Of a stretch of 40,194 nucleotides of DNA, positions 23,927-32,684 are shown piece after piece. Position numbers and translations under genes: made by a program. Position 1 is the first letter of the stretch. Each line of letters begins with the position of its first letter. A model generated the notes under the pieces. It did not search any database. It saw only the letters and a program-made list of their open reading frames with translations, and was not told the origin of the DNA. The DNA is taken from the NCBI GenBank assembly GCA_964523395.1, contig CAZFXS010000020.1, positions 1-40,194 on the forward strand, written 5' to 3'. The DNA comes from JANYJZ01 sp964523395. Lineage in GTDB: Bacteria > Bacteroidota > Ignavibacteria > UBA10030 > SZUA-254.

Positions 23927-26900
23927 CTATTTAAGTAATATCATTTTCTTCACACTTGTAAATGAGCCCGCACTCAGCTTATAGAAATACATGCCCGATG
24001 GAATATCTGTACCCTCCCACACAGCGGTATACACACCGGGCTGTTTTTGTCCATTCACTAAAGTTGTCACCTCACGGCCGAGCACATCAAACACCCTGAG
24101 AATCACAAAACTTGCTGTGGGGATGACGTATTCAATTGTTGTTGCCGGATTAAATGGATTAGGATAGTTTTGATGTAGCTCAAGTTCGGTTGGAATTTCT
24201 CTCACCAGCTGCTCCTTCACACCGGTGACCTGATGATCAATCATCAACGAATCGTCGATCGTACCGTCATTTCCATTGTCGATCAAGATCTTAAGAACAC
24301 TATCACCGAGACTTGCCCAAACGGGCTGAACGATGTGAGATGAATTTCCTTCCAGTACTACTGAGGCATGATTAAAGTACTTAGATCCCACATATGCGGC
24401 AAGTTCGATATCAAGATCGTATGTCCTCGCATCTGAACCGAACAAGCTCAACTTTAATCCGCCATCGCCAATGTTTTCAATTCTCACTGAATCGCTCTGA
24501 GAAAACCCCAATGATCTGATTGAGCATACCCTCTCGAGCCATTGGTACTGATATTGCCATACCGTGAATTTCTTAGTAATGGTGAAAAAGTCGAAATTCT
24601 TTCCAATGCTGTCGGGATTAACAATCGAAACGGTTCCATCGAAGAACAACCGATCGGTTTGGCCGACCATCGCATTCTTATGAAGAATCCTAAATGTTGT
24701 GTCCCCACTAAAAAAATAGAAGCGTGTATCCGGAGAAGTGAGGTTACTCGCTGTAACTGAATACGATCCACTCGGAAGAGAATACCCATAAGGCGGTGTC
24801 TCGCTGCCATTGTCGACAATCAGTGCCATTGAACCAGGTATTTCTTCGTGCACAAGACTGTCAATGTACCCAGTGATATTGTTATTAGCATCCTCGATGG
24901 TTATGTTCGCATCGCCCGCAACGTCTATCTCCACCTTGCCTGGAAGAAGTGTAAATGGCGAAGTCGGAGATTCGGGGTCGGCGATTGGAAGCATAGGGGT
25001 ATTGAAATATGTGAAAGCATCATCTCTGAGATGTATTCCCCGTGTACCCCCCCAACCAGGCGCAGACGGCGCATCCCAGCTTCCATTACCATTATTCGCA
25101 AAGGCATAGATGATAATCTTTTCTGTTTGAGAATTTGGCTTGTTATTCTCATAAATATAAACATGGTAGGTATCGTCCACTAAATCATCAGGGACAATCT
25201 TATATGCCAGAACAGCGTGTGCGCCGCCGTTAGCATTGCCGGTGTTTACCATCCGAAGCGTTCGTATCGGCTCTGACTCGTCAAGGAGCATTGCTTTCAG
25301 CTCATTCAGCGTCTGTGTGGGAGTTTTTACTGAGGCGATGTTTTCCAGGTACGTCTTGTGTTGTTGACCGTATTGATGTGCGAATAGCTCATGGATGACC
25401 GGCAAGCTAAAGGAATCCGGGTCAACTAGGAAGGGGACACTAAAGTCAGGAAAATTCTGATACTTGTTGTGAAAATTGTCTGGAAACCTGAAGGCCAACG
25501 CATTTGAGAGTGCCAAACCAAAACAGGAGCCACCGTAATTTCTTTTTTTGCTCTCCCAAAGCGTAACTGCCGTCGGTTTGTAGATTGGCGTTTGCGTGTT
25601 CTGATAACATGCATCTGTACCGAAGGCCCGTACGAAACTCGGCCAGTCCGGAAAATCCGAGGATTGAGCCAATGCAAAGATTCTGCTGGAAACCCGCTCG
25701 CCGGACTTATAACTCTTATTCGTAATAGGATCGATCCCATCGTAATTGAATCTCGAGTACCAGGTAGATCGCCACATATCGGATGCGGCATTCTTGAATC
25801 TCCAGAAATCGTTCGCAGGATTATAGGCTATGTAGTTGCCTTCCGGAGAAAGTTTTCTAAGGTGATAATTCCGAACCTTGAACAATTCTCCGGTTGTCCC
25901 AAGAGCAGGGTTACCAGTATCGTAAATGCGAATTTGTGCTTTCGCAGAGAATGTGTCCGGGACAGTCAAGACATGTTTTTCGCTGCTCGCAGGTAGCGGG
26001 CCTGCAAGATAGCTCCAGCTCTTTCCGCTATCAAGACTCAGTTGTAGGGCGATAAGCGAGTTTGGCGGAAGCCCTGATTTCCAACGGATCGTATCTTGGT
26101 CGCCACCAATCCATATCTCCTCAGCCCTCGGCTTGGTCAGCATCAGATCATGCCTGGTTAGCACAACTGACTGAACAACGGCTGGACCAGGGTATTGGTA
26201 ATAAACAGCCCAGCAGGCGATATCACCCTTGTTGTTGATTCCCATTCCACCAATGAGCTCCCACCCACCACTGGTATCCGTAAGGGCATTGAGATCAAAC
26301 ATCGTCCCATTCCGCCAGACAAATGCGTGGGGATTGCAGCAGTACGATGTCGGCGAATCCCATGACGAGGTTCCCACAATCTCACCGGCGTCGTTAATGT
26401 CCGATGCATGCGAGTAACCCTGTGCATCCGGTGCATGGCCGACATATCCTAGATTGGTGAGAGCCCCCTGGTTCCACATAACTGCCACGCTTCCGGAATT
26501 TCCCTCAAGACTGGATGAACCAACAATTTGTCCTTGATTATTGATGGCACGCGCTTCAGAAAAATATGAGCCGTTCAGTGTTCCAAGATCGCTAATGCCC
26601 CCGTTTTGCCAGAGGAAGGCATGGGCCACTGAATCATTCAGTCGGGAAGCACCGACTACTTGCCCTAAGTTATTGATCCCTGCAGCACCACCCGTTTTAG
26701 GAGATCCAAACGAAGGAATCTCCGTAACAACACCATTTTTCCAGAAGAACGGGTGGTTTCCTACAGTGTCGTATACCGTCCCTGCGATTTCTCCGATATC
26801 ATTGATACAATCGGCTGTGTTACTGACCTGGCTCACTATTCCAAGGTTGGTCATCAGAGAGTTCTCCCACAAGAAACCCTTGGCATTAGGATCACCGGAC

Positions 26901-27172
26901 GTGTTCGCATACCCCACAATCTGTTTCAAGTTGTTTAGTCCGAGAGCCACTGATGAGCCTCCGGGAAATAATCCTCCAAGGTTTTGGGTAACTCCGTTAT
27001 CATAGGCGTATGAATATCCATAATTGGAACCAATGATCACCCCTGAATCATTAATAGCCCTGACGTATTGGATCGGCAGTGGCGTCAGTCTATAGACCTG
27101 AGCTGAAGCAGTGGAGACAAACAGCATCTTTACACCTATTCCAATGCAGACAAAGAAAAAACATGGTCTCAT
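23927..27172 (-). CDS. HAF-repeat secreted protein with putative papain-like cysteine peptidase domain and T9SS sorting domain (paralogue A)
   Basis: This 1081-residue protein starts with a signal peptide (about 1-24). About seven HAF repeats follow (residues 35-340; INNLGQVVGAS, AFLWQNGGISDLG). Next is a short beta domain with EIWIGGDQDTIRWKSG (350-430), then a domain of about 450-730. This domain has a cysteine in YGGSCFGLALSNALAFR (Cys550), a histidine in GGAHAVLAYK (His652) and a polar residue shortly after in VYIYENN (675-677). The order and spacing fit a papain-like Cys-His-Asn/Asp core. The end is a T9SS sorting domain (LELHQNYPNPFNP...KKMILLK). The peptidase function is inference; an amidase or an inactive binding fold is possible. 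It is the first gene of a three-gene operon and has a full-length paralogue at 35167-38370. Confidence 0.85.
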   Translation of the reverse strand: MRPCFFFVCIGIGVKMLFVSTASAQVYRLTPLPIQYVRAINDSGVIIGSNYGYSYAYDNGVTQNLGGLFPGGSSVALGLNNLKQIVGYANTSGDPNAKGFLWENSLMTNLGIVSQVSNTADCINDIGEIAGTVYDTVGNHPFFWKNGVVTEIPSFGSPKTGGAAGINNLGQVVGASRLNDSVAHAFLWQNGGISDLGTLNGSYFSEARAINNQGQIVGSSSLEGNSGSVAVMWNQGALTNLGYVGHAPDAQGYSHASDINDAGEIVGTSSWDSPTSYCCNPHAFVWRNGTMFDLNALTDTSGGWELIGGMGINNKGDIACWAVYYQYPGPAVVQSVVLTRHDLMLTKPRAEEIWIGGDQDTIRWKSGLPPNSLIALQLSLDSGKSWSYLAGPLPASSEKHVLTVPDTFSAKAQIRIYDTGNPALGTTGELFKVRNYHLRKLSPEGNYIAYNPANDFWRFKNAASDMWRSTWYSRFNYDGIDPITNKSYKSGERVSSRIFALAQSSDFPDWPSFVRAFGTDACYQNTQTPIYKPTAVTLWESKKRNYGGSCFGLALSNALAFRFPDNFHNKYQNFPDFSVPFLVDPDSFSLPVIHELFAHQYGQQHKTYLENIASVKTPTQTLNELKAMLLDESEPIRTLRMVNTGNANGGAHAVLAYKIVPDDLVDDTYHVYIYENNKPNSQTEKIIIYAFANNGNGSWDAPSAPGWGGTRGIHLRDDAFTYFNTPMLPIADPESPTSPFTLLPGKVEIDVAGDANITIEDANNNITGYIDSLVHEEIPGSMALIVDNGSETPPYGYSLPSGSYSVTASNLTSPDTRFYFFSGDTTFRILHKNAMVGQTDRLFFDGTVSIVNPDSIGKNFDFFTITKKFTVWQYQYQWLERVCSIRSLGFSQSDSVRIENIGDGGLKLSLFGSDARTYDLDIELAAYVGSKYFNHASVVLEGNSSHIVQPVWASLGDSVLKILIDNGNDGTIDDSLMIDHQVTGVKEQLVREIPTELELHQNYPNPFNPATTIEYVIPTASFVILRVFDVLGREVTTLVNGQKQPGVYTAVWEGTDIPSGMYFYKLSAGSFTSVKKMILLK

Positions 27173-27245
27173 GGTAATTCCCGTTTACGATGGAGAAGTT
27201 GTTAGCGAATACTCTTGTTATTAGCAAAAACGGTGAAAGATTTTC

Positions 27246-27265
27246 AATCACTTAGATTAGTGATT
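27246..27265 (-). terminator. Weak hairpin after the two-component operon
   Basis: AATCACT (27246-27252) pairs with AGTGATT (27259-27265). It is AT-rich, about 35 bases past the response-regulator stop, and is followed on the - strand only by a short GAAAATCTTT, so termination here is uncertain. Confidence 0.35.
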
Positions 27266-27298
27266 TTGAATCAGGAGATGACGAAAAAGCGGGAAATT

Positions 27299-27955
27299 CT
27301 ACACTAATTTGTGTTTGAGAGCCTTGGTAACCGCCTCGGTTTTGGAGTGTACCTGCAGCTTTTCGTAGATGTTTTTAATATGGCTGTTGACGGTATCAAA
27401 ACTGATGAAAAGATCCCTCCCTATCTTTTTGTAGCTTGATCCGGAAACAAGATGTTGAAGAATTTCTTTCTCGCGCATTGTGAGATGAACTTCAGGCAAT
27501 GTTGGTGGCGCAACGCTGGTAAAAAGGTCCAATACTTTCCGCGCGACACTGGCAGTCATGGGTGCACCTCCGTTATGCACCTCGGTAATCGCCTCAAGAA
27601 TTTTCGAAGGAGGTGTACGCTTCAACAGATACCCTGAAGCACCCGCGCAGAGTGATTGAAAAATCTTGTCGTTCTCCTCAAATACCGTCAGCATAAGGAT
27701 ATTCATGGCGGGAAACATGCTTTTGAGAGCTCGGACTCCTTCAATTCCCGACATTCCTCCGAGATTGATATCCATCAACAACACATCCGGAGGCACGGAA
27801 ATCTGCTCAACCGCAGATTCCACGGAATCGAAAACTGCGTGACACGAAAATCCGGCAGTCGAACTAATGAGTGACGCGACACTTTCCCGTATCGATGGGT
27901 CGTCTTCAACTATACCAACATTAATCATGGATGTAGATACAATATCCTTCAGCAA
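27299..27955 (-). CDS. LuxR/NarL-type response regulator
   Basis: This two-domain regulator has an N-terminal receiver domain with the acidic pair in VEDDPS, the phosphoacceptor in VLLMDINLGG (Asp53 counted from the ATG at 27928), the switch threonine in LMLTVFEE and Lys in LLKRTPP. The C-terminal LuxR helix-turn-helix is LTMREKEILQHLVSGSSYKKIGRDL...VNSHIKNIYEKL. The start is unclear: ATG at 27928 gives 209 residues in the classical form but has a poor ribosome-binding site, whereas TTG at 27955 (218 residues) has AAGGG upstream. It is encoded directly after the propeller kinase and should be its partner, acting on DNA after phosphorylation. Confidence 0.94.
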   Translation of the reverse strand: MLKDIVSTSMINVGIVEDDPSIRESVASLISSTAGFSCHAVFDSVESAVEQISVPPDVLLMDINLGGMSGIEGVRALKSMFPAMNILMLTVFEENDKIFQSLCAGASGYLLKRTPPSKILEAITEVHNGGAPMTASVARKVLDLFTSVAPPTLPEVHLTMREKEILQHLVSGSSYKKIGRDLFISFDTVNSHIKNIYEKLQVHSKTEAVTKALKHKLV

Positions 27956-27966
27956 AAATCCATCCC

Positions 27967-30900
27967 TTAGATTGGTGATTTTACTGGGAACCGGATTTCA
28001 ATTTCTGTGCCCTTTGTGGGTGCCGATTGCACAGCAACTGTGCCACCCAACAGCCTTGCCCGCATCTCCATGTTATTTAATCCGTTTCCAATCCGATGGG
28101 CAGTCTGAGAAAATCCTTTTCCATTATCTTTGATGAGAATCTGTATATCCGGTTTTCGTGTGTCAGTTTTTTCTTTCTTGGCAATGATAACTTCCACTCT
28201 GGTGGCATGAGAGTGCTTTAATACATTACTGACCGACTCCTTGAAAATGAGAAAAAGATTTCTTCGTACAGTCATAGGCAGCTTCAAAGTCTTCAAAGTA
28301 TCAGGGATATGCACATGCAGATCGATTCCGTTCTCCTCGAGCATTTCGACGGCGTAATCTTCCATACGGAGTATGATTTGCTCTAATGCATCGTTCTCCG
28401 GCTTGATAGACCAGACGATATCATTCATCGAGTCGAGGAGCGAGCGGGATGTGCCCGCAATTTTCTGAAGGTGCCGGGTGGCGTCCGGAGAACCGTTGTT
28501 AAGGTCGCGCTGTGCAAGGTCACTGAACAGCGCAATGTTAGTCAGGCTTGTGCCAATGTCATCGTGAAGATCTGTTGCAATGACCGACCGAGTCCGTTCG
28601 ACTTCAAGCAGCTTGTTTATTCTGTAGCGGTATAACCCATAGGCCGAGGCACCGGTCACGATTGTAAGTAGCGATATAAACCACCACGTCGCCCAGAACG
28701 GTGGTGCGATAACAAATCGGACAAAAGCACCGGTCTCATTCCATACGCCATCGTTATTACTTGCTTTTACGCGAAAGACATATGACCCCGGATCAAGATG
28801 AGCATGACTTACGTATCGCCTGTCCTTGCTGTACACCCATCTTTGGTCGAATGCCTCAAGCATGTATGCGTATTTGTTCTCGTGAGAAGTTGTATAATTC
28901 AAACCGACAAACTCAAACTCGAGCGCGTTCTGCTGATATGATAATTTTATCTCATGCATATTATCGTCGGCATTAGGTGTGTACTCTTTTCCGGAAACAT
29001 TCATCCGAGTTATTACGACAGGAGGAACAAATGGATTATCCTGAAGCTGATCCGGATAGAACGCATTAAATCCATTTACTCCGCCAAAGTACAATTTACC
29101 GCTACGCGATTTGAAGCAGGATCCTGTTCTGAATTCGTATCCCTGCACTCCATCGCTCGGGCCATAATTCCTTACCAATCTGCTCTGCGGGTTAAAGCAT
29201 GAGAGGCCCTTCGATGTACCCAACCAGAGATTCCCGTCATTATCAGAAAGAATGCTTTTTACAAAATTACTTGGCAATCCGTCAAGTTCTGTAAAACTTT
29301 CGAACGTTTCCGCCGACTGGTTATACCGAACCAATCCGGCGCCAAATGTTCCGAGCCACATCGTACCGGCAGCATCTATGTGAATATTGTACATCCCTGC
29401 CGGGCATGACACTTTTTGAATGACGTTCTTTTTTTTATCCAGCCTGGATAACCCAAAGGGAAACATTCCTATCCAGATGCTACCCGCGCTATCCTCTGCC
29501 AGCGACATTATTTCTGCACCGCTCATCGAAAGCAACGAATCATAGTGGATAAACCGATGAGACTGGTGATCTAATCTGTCTAACGATTTTCCTCCGACCC
29601 ACAAATCTCCTTCCCGATCAACAAGAAGTGTGTTGGTGTGACCCTTGTATAAACTGGATGAAACTCTGGGATTATGCTGATACCGGACAAAGCTGTTAAT
29701 TTTGAAATCATATCTGTTCAGTCCGTCATATTCAGTCGCAACCCAGATATTTCCGGTAGAATCTAAACAAAGAGCTCTTGTGGCATTGGAACTGATACTG
29801 CCGATATTATTCTTCTTGTTTCTGAAGTGCACAAAACGACCTGTACGTTCATCATAACGATTGACACCTCCCTGGTCTGTTGCGACCCACAGTGCTCCGG
29901 CTTGGTCTTCCTGGATCGACCAGATTGTGGCATCGCTTAACGAAGACGAGTCGTACCATGTATGAGTAAAATGTTGGAACTTTGAAGCAAACGGGTGATA
30001 GACACTTATCCCCCCTTTCCACGTTCCAACCCAAAGAGACCCTGATCGATCCTCGAAGATCTGATACACTCTGTTACTCGGCACCGATTCAGGGTCATTC
30101 GGATTATTAAAATATTGAGTCTTGATGTTCAATGTGCTGTCAAGCAGAAACAAACCCTGATTAAATGTTCCTACCCATATCCGCCCTTGTGAGTCACTAA
30201 ACAGTGACATTATTCCGCCAAGATAATGTGCGGCCGAAGTTGAAGGACGGATAAAGTTTTTGCCTTCACTCTCAAACACACATATTTCACCATTCATTTT
30301 ACCTGCAAAGAGTCTTCCGGTCCGGGATTTAAAAAGCGTCGAGAATCCCGCGACCGTTGTGTCTCCGGCAACCCGATCATAAAGTGAAAGATTGGTCCTG
30401 TCTGACGAAACGCAAAGAATCCCTACGTTTGAGACACCCCAAACCCTGTTGTCATCATCAACCACAATCTTTGCAATGTACTTGCTAAAACCCGGATTCG
30501 GGACTTTGAGTCGGTCGGTTACATTGTCAACAACGTTTGTGAGAGGATTGAAAGAATATAACCCTTTTCCCCCTGTTGCGATCCACAGCAATCCGTCCCG
30601 ATCGACCTTCAAATCAAGAATTGAAACTGCTGTTGCAGGACGAAAACCGTTAAATCTGTCGATGTGTGTAAAACTGCGGCTAGCTCTCTCATAACGGGAA
30701 AGTCCCCCGTTTGTACCGATCCAGAAATTTCCAGATGAATCAACGCAGAGCGCATTAACGAAACTACTTGAAAGAGAAGAAGAATCGGACGGATTATGCT
30801 GAAATACCGTGAATGTATAACCGTCGTATTTATTGAGGCCGTCTTCGGTTCCAAACCAGAGAAACCCCTCGTGATCCTGTGTAATGGCAGTAACAGTTGC

Positions 30901-31038
30901 GTTCGAAAGCCCTTCCTCGATGCCGATACGCGTAAACTTGAGTTTTGAAGATTGGGCTAGAATCGCACATTGCCAACAAAAAAGAACTGCAAGTAATACT
31001 GCGGGATGAACTCGATATCGATGTTTGGTTTGAATCAT
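27967..31038 (-). CDS. Two-component propeller sensor histidine kinase
   Basis: This is a 1023-residue membrane sensor. Signal/anchor sequence at about 10-30. A periplasmic region of about 700 residues contains many two-component-propeller repeats (FLWFGTEDGLNKYDG, NFWIGTNGGLSRY, LWLGTSKGLSCFNP), forming two seven-bladed propellers in known relatives. A Y_Y_Y domain (ENKYAYMLEAFDQRWVYSKDRRYVSHAHLDPGSYVFRVKASNNDG) follows, then one membrane helix (about 785-805), a HisKA_3 dimerisation domain with phosphohistidine in DLHDDIG (about residue 825), and a HATPase_c domain (KESVSNVLKHS, DNGKGFS, GNGLNNMEMRARLLGG). Unlike gut hybrid two-component systems it has no fused receiver or AraC domain; the regulator is the next gene, 11 bases downstream. 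Such sensors commonly bind glycans. The ATG at 31038 is used instead of the TTG one codon upstream. Confidence 0.94.
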   Translation of the reverse strand: MIQTKHRYRVHPAVLLAVLFCWQCAILAQSSKLKFTRIGIEEGLSNATVTAITQDHEGFLWFGTEDGLNKYDGYTFTVFQHNPSDSSSLSSSFVNALCVDSSGNFWIGTNGGLSRYERASRSFTHIDRFNGFRPATAVSILDLKVDRDGLLWIATGGKGLYSFNPLTNVVDNVTDRLKVPNPGFSKYIAKIVVDDDNRVWGVSNVGILCVSSDRTNLSLYDRVAGDTTVAGFSTLFKSRTGRLFAGKMNGEICVFESEGKNFIRPSTSAAHYLGGIMSLFSDSQGRIWVGTFNQGLFLLDSTLNIKTQYFNNPNDPESVPSNRVYQIFEDRSGSLWVGTWKGGISVYHPFASKFQHFTHTWYDSSSLSDATIWSIQEDQAGALWVATDQGGVNRYDERTGRFVHFRNKKNNIGSISSNATRALCLDSTGNIWVATEYDGLNRYDFKINSFVRYQHNPRVSSSLYKGHTNTLLVDREGDLWVGGKSLDRLDHQSHRFIHYDSLLSMSGAEIMSLAEDSAGSIWIGMFPFGLSRLDKKKNVIQKVSCPAGMYNIHIDAAGTMWLGTFGAGLVRYNQSAETFESFTELDGLPSNFVKSILSDNDGNLWLGTSKGLSCFNPQSRLVRNYGPSDGVQGYEFRTGSCFKSRSGKLYFGGVNGFNAFYPDQLQDNPFVPPVVITRMNVSGKEYTPNADDNMHEIKLSYQQNALEFEFVGLNYTTSHENKYAYMLEAFDQRWVYSKDRRYVSHAHLDPGSYVFRVKASNNDGVWNETGAFVRFVIAPPFWATWWFISLLTIVTGASAYGLYRYRINKLLEVERTRSVIATDLHDDIGTSLTNIALFSDLAQRDLNNGSPDATRHLQKIAGTSRSLLDSMNDIVWSIKPENDALEQIILRMEDYAVEMLEENGIDLHVHIPDTLKTLKLPMTVRRNLFLIFKESVSNVLKHSHATRVEVIIAKKEKTDTRKPDIQILIKDNGKGFSQTAHRIGNGLNNMEMRARLLGGTVAVQSAPTKGTEIEIRFPVKSPI

Positions 31039-31107
31039 CAATTGTATGGGAAATGATTGAAGGCATCATACAAAATTTTGGAGCAAAAGGAAAGATTGAT
31101 TGGAGAG

Positions 31108-31209
31108 AAGAACTCCGATTTCTTCAAATGATCAATCTCCGAAAGAAATCGGAGTTCTTTCAAGCTTCACTAAAAGCAAAAGCCCGGCTCTTCATCAAAA
31201 CCGGGATTT
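31108..31209. terminator. Two-hairpin intergenic module between the sorting-domain gene and the kinase gene
   Basis: Hairpin one has 17-base perfect arms (31108-31124 and 31143-31159, core GAACTCCGATTTC). Hairpin two pairs CCCGG (31183-31187) with CCGGG (31201-31205) and, on the - strand, runs into TTTTGCTTTT, so it is a good terminator for the gene ending at 31228. The same pair of hairpins with similar linking sequence recurs at 38962-39064. Confidence 0.75.
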
Positions 31210-31227
31210 CAGTTATATACATCAGAC

Positions 31228-32598
31228 CTACTTCATCAGCAACATTTTCTTTGCCTCGGTGAAAGCGCCTGCTGTCATGCGTATGTAGTACACGCCACTT
31301 GCTATATTCGAGGCATTCCACTCCATAGACCTGTACCCCGCTTCCTGCACATCATCGGTAAGTGTCGCGATTAACCGTCCGATATTATCATACACTTTCA
31401 GCGTTACCCTGCTGGTCACAGGCAATTGGTAGCGAATAACCGTTACAGGATTGAACGGGTTCGGAAAATTCTGTTCCAGGGCATAACTTACAGGAACTTC
31501 CTCTACTCGAAGCGAATAGTTGTACTTCTGCGGATCTTTTAACTGTATCTTTTCCCCGATTCTGAGTTTGTACTCTGCGCTGACTTTCTCTCCCTGTTTC
31601 TCCACCAGAAGATAACTTAAACCCGACTGCTCGTTCATTGTCCAGGATAATTCAAGCGGTCCACCGTTGGATTGTATCCGAATGGGAATTTCTTTCTTCC
31701 TATCAGAGAAAAACTCGGCAAACTGGTTTGATGCAAAACGGATATCCAGAGCTCCCTTCGGCGCCACCGGCGGCATCTCATATGTTTCACTACTTGTACT
31801 AGTTGGACTTTCTTTTCCGAAAAGAAGCTGTTGCGATTTCACTTTGGAACCCTTCTGCGTTATCACAAGCGCGTTGAGTCCTTCAGCTTTCTCATCTGTT
31901 TGTGAATGTTGCGTAAAGGATAAAAACGCAGGGGGAACATTTAACACTAATTTGCCTGCGGCGTTCACTTTCACCCAGTATCCCTGTCCGGGCTCTATCG
32001 TAGAAGAAGTCGAATACCCTCCGTTATATCCGAAGTATTGCGTTGTGACAATACTCGGCGGAATCTGGACAATCGAACCGGCCGGAACAGAGTTTGTCAC
32101 CGACCCGACAAGATTCCACCCTTGTTGTACATTGATAGTATCTGTAACACGAGGCAAACCGGTCAGATCCACTAACTGAGAGGAAGGAAATTTCAGCCAG
32201 TACCCTTTGCCATTGGTGAGAGTGTCTTGAGCAAGATAACCCGACTGGTATGCAAATGCAGAAGATGAAGATGCGGGAAAGAGGGAGGGCTTGAGATAAT
32301 TTCCCACTGTTTTCGGTACGGAGATGAGATTCCATCCCTCATCCATGGCATAAGAGAAATTGTAAAACCCGGTTAACGCCTCGTATGAGCCCCAAAACCC
32401 GGCATCCTGCGCGTAGTCCGAAGAAGACCCGGAACCGGAATATTGACCGATCGTGCTTCCCATGGTATAGTCGTGTGAAGACGATTGAGAGCCGCCTCCT
32501 GATCCGGTCGCGGTCTTCAGCAGATAATATTGCTGTGCCGATGACGATCCGATGCAGAGGATCAGAAAAATAATAATGTGTATGAATGTTGTTTTCAT
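31228..32598 (-). CDS. Secreted protein with GYWVK domain and T9SS sorting domain
   Basis: Starting at the ATG of 32598, with AAAGGA before it, this is a 456-residue protein with signal peptide (about 1-21, ending SSSAQ). A short serine/glycine-rich segment (GSGGGSQSSSHDYTMGSTIGQYSGSGSS) follows; similar 'QYSGS...GFW' stretches occur near the start of other Bacteroidota surface proteins. Residues about 85-240 are a GWN/GYWVK tandem domain (MDEGWNLISVPK, KGYWLKF, QQGWNLVGSV, QYFGY, GQGYWVKV). Then comes a beta-rich middle part, and in the last 85 residues a T9SS sorting domain (YALEQNFPNPFNPVTVIRY...KKMLLMK). No enzymatic motif is seen; it is probably a surface binding or structural protein. 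Confidence 0.88.
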   Translation of the reverse strand: MKTTFIHIIIFLILCIGSSSAQQYYLLKTATGSGGGSQSSSHDYTMGSTIGQYSGSGSSSDYAQDAGFWGSYEALTGFYNFSYAMDEGWNLISVPKTVGNYLKPSLFPASSSSAFAYQSGYLAQDTLTNGKGYWLKFPSSQLVDLTGLPRVTDTINVQQGWNLVGSVTNSVPAGSIVQIPPSIVTTQYFGYNGGYSTSSTIEPGQGYWVKVNAAGKLVLNVPPAFLSFTQHSQTDEKAEGLNALVITQKGSKVKSQQLLFGKESPTSTSSETYEMPPVAPKGALDIRFASNQFAEFFSDRKKEIPIRIQSNGGPLELSWTMNEQSGLSYLLVEKQGEKVSAEYKLRIGEKIQLKDPQKYNYSLRVEEVPVSYALEQNFPNPFNPVTVIRYQLPVTSRVTLKVYDNIGRLIATLTDDVQEAGYRSMEWNASNIASGVYYIRMTAGAFTEAKKMLLMK

Positions 32599-32684
32599 GA
32601 TCATTTCCTTTAAAAAAGATAATTCAGGATTCGTGGTTTGAAATGAGAGTAAACGCTGTTACTCATTTCCGTAACCGTTCACCG

